Source: an uncultured Bacilli bacterium (GTDB lineage: Bacteria; Bacillota_I; Bacilli_A; RF39; UBA660). Taken from it: a DNA stretch of 9,193 bases. The stretch is taken from assembly GCA_947598425.1 (NCBI GenBank), contig CANQFH010000041.1, positions 1 to 9,193 on the forward strand. The letters are read 5' to 3'. The notes beneath the pieces are model-generated. The model saw only the letters and a program-made list of their open reading frames with translations. It made no database searches and had not been told where the DNA came from. The translations under genes and the position numbers were made by a program. The stretch's first letter is position 1; each line of letters starts with the position of its first letter. Below are positions 1 through 5,349 of the stretch, one piece after another.

Positions 1-30
1 GAGGTAATGAATCAAGTAAAAGGTAATTAA
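1..30 (+). CDS. 3' end of an upstream gene (partial)
   Basis: Frame 1 is open from the window edge and reads EVMNQVKGN before TAA at 28-30. A rho-independent terminator follows 12 bases later, so some plus-strand gene clearly ends here. Frame 3 is also open (GNESSKR, stop at 24-26), so the frame is not certain. Too little is visible to name a product. Confidence 0.3.
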   Translation, partial: EVMNQVKGN

Positions 31-42
31 TTATAAACCTAA

Positions 43-69
43 GGGAGAAGTTAATACTTCTCTTTTTTT
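43..69 (+). terminator. Rho-independent terminator of the upstream gene
   Basis: GAGAAG at 45-50 pairs with CTTCTC at 57-62 around a short TTAATA loop, and seven T follow at 63-69. It isolates the secreted-protein gene at 215 from upstream transcription, so that gene depends on its own promoter at 109-139. Confidence 0.8.
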
Positions 70-108
70 GTTGGAAAAAAATTTTTGTAAAAACATTTAT
101 ATGGATAC

Positions 109-139
109 TTGACAATTTAATTACCGGGGGGGGTATAAT
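109..139 (+). promoter_or_regulatory. Sigma-A-type promoter with a G8 tract in its spacer
   Basis: TTGACA at 109-114 and TATAAT at 134-139 are both perfect consensus hexamers. They are separated by 19 bases rather than the preferred 17. The spacer ends in eight G (126-133) that abut the -10 box, which is striking in such AT-rich DNA. A-tracts at 74-94 upstream could act as an UP element. Loss or gain of G would alter spacer length and so promoter strength. Confidence 0.8.
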
Positions 140-165
140 TAAAATACAGAAATAGAAAGGTAGGT

Positions 166-196
166 AATATCATGATATTTCTAAAAAGAAATATTA
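166..196 (+). promoter_or_regulatory. Leader palindrome and hairpin before the secreted-protein gene
   Basis: A perfect 14-base palindrome, AATATCATGATATT, lies at 166-179, and a hairpin of about 10 pairs lies at 173-182/187-196 with an AAAA loop. The two share bases, so as RNA they are mutually exclusive. The hairpin ends four bases before the Shine-Dalgarno GGAGG (201-205). It could stabilise the mRNA, gate translation, or be an operator in DNA form. Which of these applies is inference. Confidence 0.45.
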
Positions 197-222
197 GAGA
201 GGAGGTAAAATTGAATGGATAA
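172..222 (+). CDS. Possible 16-codon leader peptide overlapping the next start
   Basis: An ATG at 172 opens MIFLKRNIREEVKLNG and stops at TAA 220-222, overlapping the ATG at 215 in another frame. GAAAGG (155-160) and AGG (162-164) lie 7 to 11 bases upstream as possible weak ribosome sites. Its codons run through the leader hairpin and the Shine-Dalgarno of the main gene, so ribosomes on it would open the hairpin and might re-initiate at 215. No family resemblance is seen, and it could be chance. Confidence 0.25.
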   Translation: MIFLKRNIREEVKLNG

Positions 223-1075
223 AAAGAATACAATGCTTTTAACAGTAATAGCAGTCGCAACTCTTTTAGTTGCAGTGGTAGGTGCAACTTTTGCATACTT
301 TAGTGTTACTACTGTCGGAAATTCATCAACAACAGTAGTTACTGCTCAATCTCAACAACTACCAACAGTTACAATGACAGCAGGAAAAGATACTTTTGGA
401 ATCGCAGTAACTGCAGAAGATATGGCAATTAACAATTCCGGACCTAGATGGGCAATGAAAACAGGAGAAGAGAATGATGAACAAAACGCTTCTAGCGGTA
501 AAGACGTTGCAGAAGGACTTTACTATTGGAGTAAAACAGAAATTAAACATAATTTATTTAGTATTAAAGCAGAGAATACTTCTAACGAAAATGAAGATAT
601 AAGTTATGAATGTCCTGTTACTATAACACTTACAGCTCAACAAGCCGTTAGTGAGTTAGATGAAGGCGACTTAATGTTATATTTATATTCAAAAGGTGGA
701 GATGTATTAGTCTCTGAACTAGATAGTGATAGTACTGAAACTATGATAGAAGGATGGGAAAATAATTCAATTGATAGTTATACACTAAAAACAAATTCTA
801 GTTCCCATGAAAGTACTACTACTTGTAATGGTGAAAAAGGTTGTTATGATATCAGTGACTTATTTAGTGAGACAAATGAAGAGAAAAAATTATATACTGT
901 AGTAATCGTTAAGGCAAGCAATGAAGCAAGCGATGAAACATCTGTGGAAGCAAGTATGAAACTTGTTAACAAAAATTCTGATCAAGGTGATTTAGCGGGC
1001 AAAACAATTAAAGTTACTTTAACATCTAAAATAGCTGAAGGTGGATGTAAAGTAGTTACTAAAAATGCTGCTTAA
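215..1075 (+). CDS. SipW-cognate secreted protein (TasA/camelysin-like signal peptide)
   Basis: A 286-residue exported protein. Residues 8-29 form a hydrophobic segment ending in ATFAYFS (24-30), the hallmark of substrates of the SipW signal peptidase, which also matures Bacillus TasA fibre protein and camelysin. The mature part is acidic, rich in Ser, Thr and Asn, and predicted beta-rich. It has four Cys (133, 204, 210, 278), of which 204 and 210 flank a small CNGEKGC loop that could form a disulphide. The DLAGKTIKVTLT stretch (259-270) resembles the final strand of such proteins. No sortase motif is seen. The start is set by a strong GGAGG at 201-205, nine bases upstream. Codon use is visibly less AT-biased than in neighbours, fitting high expression. 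It stands alone between terminators, with no SipW or TasA operon partner in view. A role as a fibre or matrix subunit is inference; the export class is well supported. Confidence 0.75.
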   Translation: MDKKNTMLLTVIAVATLLVAVVGATFAYFSVTTVGNSSTTVVTAQSQQLPTVTMTAGKDTFGIAVTAEDMAINNSGPRWAMKTGEENDEQNASSGKDVAEGLYYWSKTEIKHNLFSIKAENTSNENEDISYECPVTITLTAQQAVSELDEGDLMLYLYSKGGDVLVSELDSDSTETMIEGWENNSIDSYTLKTNSSSHESTTTCNGEKGCYDISDLFSETNEEKKLYTVVIVKASNEASDETSVEASMKLVNKNSDQGDLAGKTIKVTLTSKIAEGGCKVVTKNAA

Positions 1076-1087
1076 TAATTAAAAAAA

Positions 1088-1237
1088 TAATAATACACTG
1101 AGAGTTGTACATTATAAAATCAAAAAGAGTTAATAAAAGTTAATAACATTGTGTTTTTCTTGTAAAAGTTATTGAATCGAACTATTTTTTGAAATATATA
1201 TCTTCTAATATAATGTGCAACATTCAGTGTATTATTA
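1088..1237. repeat. Long imperfect inverted repeat (29-base arms, about 92-base spacer)
   Basis: The arm at 1088-1116 matches the reverse complement of 1209-1237 at 26 of 29 positions by eye. TA dinucleotides sit just outside an inner terminal repeat that begins CACTG and ends CAGTG (1096 and 1229), resembling the TA-flanked ends of Tc1/mariner-IS630-type elements. There is no transposase inside, so a MITE of about 134 bp is one reading. Others are a very long RNA hairpin in the 3' UTR of the secreted-protein gene or an invertible segment. The interior has a tandem AGTTAATAA (1128-1136 and 1138-1146) and a promoter-like sequence. Confidence 0.65.
1172..1200 (+). promoter_or_regulatory. Promoter-like sequence with degenerate LexA box inside the inverted repeat
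   Basis: TTGAAT (1172-1177), a 17-base spacer and TATATA (1195-1200) form a plausible promoter. The spacer starts with CGAAC and holds a 14-base match at 1178-1191 to the Bacillus LexA box CGAACRNRYGTTYG at 11 of 14 positions, but it lacks the important G of the right half. The layout copies that of the SOS promoter at 2069-2098 (TTGAA, one base, CGAAC). Transcripts would start near 1207 and stop at the hairpin at 1244-1281, giving an RNA of about 75 nt. Confidence 0.35.
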
Positions 1238-1243
1238 ATCTCT

Positions 1244-1281
1244 AAACTAATAGGTAATAAATAATATCTATTAGTTTTTTT
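1244..1281 (+). terminator. Terminator for the secreted-protein gene
   Basis: AAACTAATAG (1244-1253) pairs perfectly with CTATTAGTTT (1268-1277), and weaker pairs extend into the loop. A T run at 1275-1281 follows. It is the first good plus-strand terminator after the stop at 1075, which implies a 3' UTR of about 200 nt that contains the inverted repeat. Confidence 0.75.
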
Positions 1282-1287
1282 ATAATT

Positions 1288-1318
1288 AAAAAGATTGTTT
1301 CCTATGGTTACAATCTTT
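1288..1318 (-). terminator. lexA terminator
   Basis: AAAGATTGT (1290-1298) pairs with ACAATCTTT (1310-1318), with a small CC/GG inner stem in the loop. Read on the minus strand, the hairpin is followed by five T (complement of 1288-1292). It lies about 30 bases past the lexA stop and abuts the plus-strand terminator at 1244-1281, separating two convergent genes. Confidence 0.75.
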
Positions 1319-1347
1319 AGTATTTAATATTATTTATTATATATTAA

Positions 1348-1971
1348 TTAAAAATGTCTATATAAACCAATAGCTTTACCTAATATTGTACAATTATCTA
1401 ATATAATTGGAGCCATCGTATCATTTTCAGGTTGTAATCTAATATGGCCATTTTCTTTATAAAATCTTTTGATTGTCGCTTCATTTTCAGGTGTCATTGC
1501 GACCACTATATCCCCATTTTTAGCATTGCTTTGTTTTTGAACAATAACATAATCACCATCAAATATACCAGCTTTAATCATACTTTCACCACTTACATGT
1601 AGAGTAAAAACTGTTGCTGTAGCTGGAATTAAAGATGCTGGAACATCGAAATATTCATTTGGCTGTTCAATAGCAGTAATTGGAGATCCTGCAGTTACTT
1701 TTCCTAATAAAGGAACTTTAACAACATCTTCATTTTTAGGTAAATACTCATTTTCACAAAGTATTTCAATCGTTCTAAATTTATTACTAGTTGTTTTAAT
1801 ATATCCTAGTTGTTCTAAGTTTTTCATATGTACAAATACAGTAGCGGGACTATTTAAATTAACTCCCTTACAAATTTCTCTAATTGCTGGTGGAAATCCA
1901 TGTTCAGCAATATATTTTTTTATGTAATCTAATACATCTTTTTGCCTTTTTGTTATTTCATGGCCTTTCAT
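1348..1971 (-). CDS. lexA: LexA, SOS repressor and self-cleaving protease
   Basis: Full-length LexA of 207 residues. The N-terminal winged helix (about 1-70) starts with the typical ITKRQKDVLDYIKKYIAEHG and has SPATVFVHMKNLEQLGYI as its recognition region. The C-terminal S24-type domain holds the cleavage bond Ala94-Gly95 (VTAGSP), catalytic Ser130 (SGESM) and catalytic Lys168 (ATIKRF), so RecA-stimulated self-cleavage should be intact. In the family it represses DNA-damage genes and itself. The start has AAGAAGG eight bases upstream (complement of 1980-1986). Its promoter is overlapped by a LexA box, so it is probably autoregulated. It is transcribed divergently from a 48-codon membrane protein gene, as Bacillus lexA is from yneA. 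Confidence 0.96.
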   Translation of the reverse strand: MKGHEITKRQKDVLDYIKKYIAEHGFPPAIREICKGVNLNSPATVFVHMKNLEQLGYIKTTSNKFRTIEILCENEYLPKNEDVVKVPLLGKVTAGSPITAIEQPNEYFDVPASLIPATATVFTLHVSGESMIKAGIFDGDYVIVQKQSNAKNGDIVVAMTPENEATIKRFYKENGHIRLQPENDTMAPIILDNCTILGKAIGLYRHF

Positions 1972-2002
1972 TAATTATACCTTCTTTCTTTTTTCTAAAT
2001 AT

Positions 2003-2042
2003 ATTGTACTACAAAACAGTTAATATGTCAAACGTATGTTTA
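2003..2042 (-). promoter_or_regulatory. lexA promoter with overlapping LexA box
   Basis: Read on the minus strand, TTGACA (complement of 2026-2031), a 17-base spacer and TACAAT (complement of 2003-2008) make a near-perfect promoter. The LexA box CAAACGTATGTTTA at 2029-2042 matches CGAACRNRYGTTYG at 12 of 14 positions and overlaps the -35 box, the classic autoregulation arrangement. An extra CGAAC half-site lies at 2044-2048. Confidence 0.8.
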
Positions 2043-2068
2043 GCGAACTTTTATTTTTTAAAAAAGTA

Positions 2069-2098
2069 TTGAAGCGAACACAAGTTTTATGATATATT
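2069..2098 (+). promoter_or_regulatory. SOS promoter of the small membrane protein, with LexA box
   Basis: TTGAAG (2069-2074) and TATATT (2093-2098) are spaced by 18 bases. The spacer holds the LexA box CGAACACAAGTTTT at 2075-2088, 12 of 14 to consensus. Bound LexA would block polymerase directly. With the box at 2029-2042 this makes two operators between divergent genes. Confidence 0.75.
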
Positions 2099-2123
2099 GA
2101 TAACGAAAGAAGGAGTGATACAT

Positions 2124-2270
2124 ATGTTTAAAAAATTACAAAATATTGGAGGATTAATATTATTTTATTCCGTTATTATTTTTGGAGTATTGCTCCTGAA
2201 TATAAGATTTTCATATATAAATAATGAAAGATTAGATAGTAACGATAATTATTTAACAATGAATAACTAA
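2124..2270 (+). CDS. Small SOS-controlled membrane protein in the yneA position
   Basis: A 48-codon gene. A textbook GAAGGAG (2109-2115) sits eight bases before the ATG. The product starts MFKKLQNIGG, has one strongly hydrophobic helix at about 9-26 (GGLILFYSVIIFGVLLLN), and ends in a polar tail of about 22 residues rich in Asn and Asp. The basic start predicts an N-in, C-out single-pass membrane protein. It is divergent from lexA under LexA boxes. In Bacillus that position belongs to yneA, an SOS division inhibitor with one N-terminal membrane helix and an external LysM domain. Here the LysM domain is absent, giving a size closer to unrelated SOS division inhibitors such as Caulobacter SidA. 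I see no sequence match to either. A checkpoint role is inference from position, control and topology. Its last codons are part of the terminator stem. Confidence 0.8.
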   Translation: MFKKLQNIGGLILFYSVIIFGVLLLNIRFSYINNERLDSNDNYLTMNN

Positions 2271-2286
2271 ATTCATTGTTTTTCTT
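2255..2286 (+). terminator. Terminator overlapping the end of the small membrane protein gene
   Basis: AACAATGAAT (2255-2264) pairs perfectly with ATTCATTGTT (2271-2280) around a six-base loop that contains the TAA stop. A T-rich tract follows (2279-2286). It makes the SOS transcript about 170 nt and largely separates it from the glycosyltransferase gene. Confidence 0.75.
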
Positions 2287-2304
2287 TGGAAAAAAGTTTA
2301 TAAT
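2276..2304 (+). promoter_or_regulatory. Probable promoter of the glycosyltransferase gene
   Basis: A perfect TATAAT at 2299-2304 lies 17 bases after a weak TTGTTT (2276-2281) that is itself in the terminator arm. Transcription would begin near 2311, only about 11 bases before the ATG at 2322 and right at the AGAGGG ribosome site (2310-2315). The leader would be very short. Confidence 0.45.
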
Positions 2305-2321
2305 GGTTAAGAGGGTATAAT

Positions 2322-3449
2322 ATGAAGAAGAAAGTATTAGTAATTTATGCCAGGTATGGTTCAGGTCATAAATCAATTGCGGAATATGTCGCTAATTACT
2401 TAAAAGAACATAATGATAATATGGAAGTATTACTTTTAGATATGACTGATTATGGTAACTTTATTGGAAGAATTAGTATTAAATTTATGGATTTTATTAC
2501 TCATAAAAGATCTGAAATTATTTTTGATACTTGTTATGAATTAATGGATCATAAGCTTTGCTCAATTGGTCATAATTTACTTACTAAGAAAAGTTACGAT
2601 AATAAAAAATTAAGAGAAACTATTACAAAATTTGCACCAGATGTGACGATATCAAGCCATTTCTTTTGCAGTGGTATTATTACTTATTATAATAAAATTG
2701 GAATTATTAAAAGTAAATTATATACTATTATAACTGATTATCGTACCCATGAATGGTGGACTCGTAATCGTAAAACTGAAGATGGTTATATAGTTGGTAA
2801 TGAAATTGTTAAAGAAGAAATGATTAAAAGAGGAGTAGAGGCTAAAAAAATATATCCTTATGGCCTTCCTTTAAATATCAATGAATTAAATAATTTAGAT
2901 AGTGAAGAAGTAATCTATAAAAGATATAATATTAAAGGTAACAGAAAAGTATATTTATTTTTTGGAGGTTCTACTGCAGGTTCAATGTACTATTATGATT
3001 ATTTTAAAGCTATAGCTAAGTTATCTTTGAATGCTGATATTATTTTTGTAAGTGGTAAAAATAAAAAGTTAAAAAATAAATGTGATGAATATGTTAAAAA
3101 GAATGGCATAGATAATATTAGGGTTTTAGGTTATACCAAAGATGTTTTTAATATTTTAAAGATTAGTGATTTAGTTATTAGTAAACCAGGGGGAGCAACA
3201 GTTACCGAATGTTTAGAAATGAAAGTACCAATGTTATTAGTCCCCGGTATGGGCGGTCAAGAGAAATATAATGCCCGGTTTATTACCAGAAAAAAATATG
3301 GTATTAAAGTAAGAATGCTTTGGTCATTCAAAAGAATATTAAAGAAATTTGATAATAATCCCAGTTTAATAAATAAGATGAAAATAAGATTAAATAGATT
3401 AAATAATAATTCTTCAGTAGAGAAAATAAATAAGTTAATTAATAAATAG
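2322..3449 (+). CDS. UgtP/MGDG-synthase-like diacylglycerol glycosyltransferase
   Basis: A 375-residue GT28-family enzyme of the MGDG-synthase/UgtP group. These transfer glucose or galactose from a UDP-sugar to diacylglycerol at the inner face of the membrane, making glycolipids and often the lipoteichoic acid anchor. The N-terminal acceptor half has the glycine loop GSGH (13-16) and ITDYRTHEWW (137-146), which lines up with the family's TDxxxHxxW stretch. The C-terminal GT-B half has FFGGSTAG (213-220), DLVISKPGGATVTECLE (283-299) and PGMGGQEKYNARF (308-320), the nucleotide-sugar site. The tail is Lys/Asn rich. Length fits the family. AGAGGG six bases upstream supports the start. It is ten bases from the next gene and probably co-transcribed with it. 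The sugar and the number of sugars added cannot be told from sequence. Bacillus has no glycosyltransferase at this locus, so this looks like an insertion into the lexA-tkt neighbourhood. Confidence 0.85.
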   Translation: MKKKVLVIYARYGSGHKSIAEYVANYLKEHNDNMEVLLLDMTDYGNFIGRISIKFMDFITHKRSEIIFDTCYELMDHKLCSIGHNLLTKKSYDNKKLRETITKFAPDVTISSHFFCSGIITYYNKIGIIKSKLYTIITDYRTHEWWTRNRKTEDGYIVGNEIVKEEMIKRGVEAKKIYPYGLPLNINELNNLDSEEVIYKRYNIKGNRKVYLFFGGSTAGSMYYYDYFKAIAKLSLNADIIFVSGKNKKLKNKCDEYVKKNGIDNIRVLGYTKDVFNILKISDLVISKPGGATVTECLEMKVPMLLVPGMGGQEKYNARFITRKKYGIKVRMLWSFKRILKKFDNNPSLINKMKIRLNRLNNNSSVEKINKLINK

Positions 3450-3459
3450 AGGTGGTAAT

Positions 3460-5286
3460 ATGAGTAAGTTAGATAATAATATAATAAATAATATTAAAAT
3501 GTTAGGATTAGATATGATTAGTAAAGAAGGTTATGGTGATGTAGGAATAACCGTTAGTAGTGCGAATATCTTTTATACTTTATATAATGAATTTTTAAAG
3601 TTTAACCCTAAAGATAATCATTTTATTAATAGAGATCGAGTAATTGTTAGTGAAAGATTATTGCCATTATATAATGCCACTAATAAATTCTTTTATCAAA
3701 AAAGTGATATTTTAAGTGATACTAAAGTAACTTCTAATCCGATATCTTTTGGTGTTGGTGTAGCTTTAGGTCGCAGATATTTAGAAGAATTAATTAGAAT
3801 TGAAGATAATAAAAATGATTTAATTAATTTTACTACTTATGTTATTTGTACTATCGATGATTTAATGAATGGTACTAGTTATGAAGCAACATCTTTTGCT
3901 AGTATTCAAAAATTAACTAAATTAGTAATTATCGTCATCTCTGATGGTATTTCTAAAGATTGCGCTACTAAAGAAGTCTTTAAAGAACATTTAACTGATC
4001 GTTTTATCTCTTTAGATTTTGATTTTGATGAAGTCAATGGTAATAGTATTGCTTCTATTGCTGGAGCTCTAGATGATGCGACTACATCCAAAAAACCAGC
4101 CGTAATCATTGTTAAAAATACTTATGGTAAAGGTACTTCTAGAGAAGATGATAATAACCATTTTAATAGACCACTAAGTGAAAATGAACTAACTAGTTTA
4201 AGAAAAGAATATGGTTTAAATAATCCATTAGAAATAAAAGAAGAGTATTTAAATGAAATTGATAAAAATATTGAAAGAAGATTGGGTAAATATCTAAATA
4301 AATGGCAAAATAATTATAATGTTAGTAAGAATGATTTGAAAATAAAAGAAGTTATTGAATTTTTAGAAAATCAAAAAGTTAATGTTACTTTTAATCCTGA
4401 TAATATTAAAATCAATGATAATTATAGTGAAGAATTAGTTTTAAGTAATAAGAAAGTATTTAATATTTTAGCAAATCATTCACCATTTATTTTAAGTGCT
4501 AGTAATGATAATTTTAGTAATACTTTAACATCAATTACAAAGTCTAAAATAATGCATAAAGAAAGCCCAACTGAAAGAAATATTTTATTTGGTAATAGAA
4601 CTTTAGCTATGGGTGCCATTGCTTCAGGACTTGCTTCTTTAGGATTTAAAATCTTCTTAAGTAGTCCAATTAGTGAATTAAATTATTTAATACCAAATAT
4701 TATGGAATCTTTAAAATGTGATTTGCCAATTCATTATACTGTAACTATCAATAGATATGATGATACTAAATATTTAAAAAATATTCCAGAATTAATTACT
4801 TTTGAGCCCACTGATATCGATGAATTAGTAGGAGTCTATGAATTACTTACTAATTATAGTAAACCAACTGTAACTATCTTATCTAAAAATAAAATTCCAA
4901 AATTAATTGGTACTAATCATAAATATGTTTTAGCGGGGGCTTATCCCATAACTAAACATGCTACAGATATTGATGGTATTTTAATTAGTGAAGGTGAAAA
5001 TCTTTTAGTAGCCCAAGCTCTATATACTAATTTAGAAAAAGTAGGTATTAATTTAAGACTTATATCTATGCCTTCAGCTAGTTTATTTAAGTTACAAAAA
5101 GAAACTTATAAAGAAATGCTTTTAAATAAAAATATTAAAACATTCTATTTAGGTAATTATAATCCTGAATACTTAGATTTAGTTACTAATAGAGATTATT
5201 ATTTAAATATAATAGATTATTTAGATGATAGTGTCCTTAATTTAGAAGAATTACAAAATGATATAATAGATTATATTAAAAATTAA
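3460..5286 (+). CDS. Transketolase-like protein with degenerate active site (tkt position)
   Basis: A 608-residue protein that aligns along its length with transketolase (usually about 660). Recognisable blocks are ISKEGYGDVG...SSANIFYTLYNEF (21-46), TYVICTIDDLMNGTSYEA (126-143), SDGISKD (161-167), NTYGKGTSRE...NHFNRPL (220-239) and FGNRTLAMGAIASGLASLG (377-395). Compared with E. coli TktA, the thiamine-diphosphate site is gone. GDG of the metal motif reads TID (131-133), the Asn ligand is Asp162, the SGHPG His is Tyr25, the GHG and GHPE histidines are absent, catalytic Glu411 is Thr381, and the GPTHQP loop is missing; only a His near 234 seems kept. Transketolase activity is therefore very unlikely. 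The frame is unbroken, so it is retained as a pseudoenzyme rather than decaying. It has AGAGGTGG seven bases before the ATG and probably shares a transcript with the glycosyltransferase gene ten bases upstream. The SirA-like gene follows. Its function is unknown. Confidence 0.85.
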   Translation: MSKLDNNIINNIKMLGLDMISKEGYGDVGITVSSANIFYTLYNEFLKFNPKDNHFINRDRVIVSERLLPLYNATNKFFYQKSDILSDTKVTSNPISFGVGVALGRRYLEELIRIEDNKNDLINFTTYVICTIDDLMNGTSYEATSFASIQKLTKLVIIVISDGISKDCATKEVFKEHLTDRFISLDFDFDEVNGNSIASIAGALDDATTSKKPAVIIVKNTYGKGTSREDDNNHFNRPLSENELTSLRKEYGLNNPLEIKEEYLNEIDKNIERRLGKYLNKWQNNYNVSKNDLKIKEVIEFLENQKVNVTFNPDNIKINDNYSEELVLSNKKVFNILANHSPFILSASNDNFSNTLTSITKSKIMHKESPTERNILFGNRTLAMGAIASGLASLGFKIFLSSPISELNYLIPNIMESLKCDLPIHYTVTINRYDDTKYLKNIPELITFEPTDIDELVGVYELLTNYSKPTVTILSKNKIPKLIGTNHKYVLAGAYPITKHATDIDGILISEGENLLVAQALYTNLEKVGINLRLISMPSASLFKLQKETYKEMLLNKNIKTFYLGNYNPEYLDLVTNRDYYLNIIDYLDDSVLNLEELQNDIIDYIKN

Positions 5287-5303
5287 TTATCCGACAAAAT
5301 AGA

Positions 5304-5341
5304 CCAATTTATTTAATAACGATATGTTATATTATAATTGG
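5304..5341 (+). promoter_or_regulatory. Promoter region and dyad before the sirA-like gene
   Basis: A perfect TATAAT at 5333-5338 would start transcription only a few bases before the ATG at 5350; no convincing -35 is seen. The region is also a two-level dyad: CCAATT/AATTGG (5304-5309 with 5336-5341) encloses ATAAC/GTTAT (5316-5320 with 5326-5330). No T run follows, so it is not a terminator. An operator is possible. Confidence 0.4.
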
Positions 5342-5349
5342 TGATACTG

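Noticed and set aside
359..550. Minus-strand Cys/Phe-rich frame inside the secreted-protein gene
   Set aside because: It is antisense to a well-supported gene with a strong start; there is no promoter or ribosome site, and the odd composition comes from reading Glu/Lys/Ala codons backwards.
1884..2072. Plus-strand frame of 62 codons across the lexA start and promoter
   Set aside because: It lies antisense to lexA codons and its promoter, has no ribosome site, and its composition is that of a reverse-complement shadow.
2176..2376. Minus-strand frame overlapping the small SOS gene and the glycosyltransferase start
   Set aside because: It runs antisense through a terminator, a promoter and two ribosome sites used by plus-strand genes, and has none of its own.
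5338..5349. TTG start four codons before the chosen sirA-like ATG
   Set aside because: The TTG lies on the last bases of a TATAAT box, has no Shine-Dalgarno, and the SirA-like start is at the ATG.
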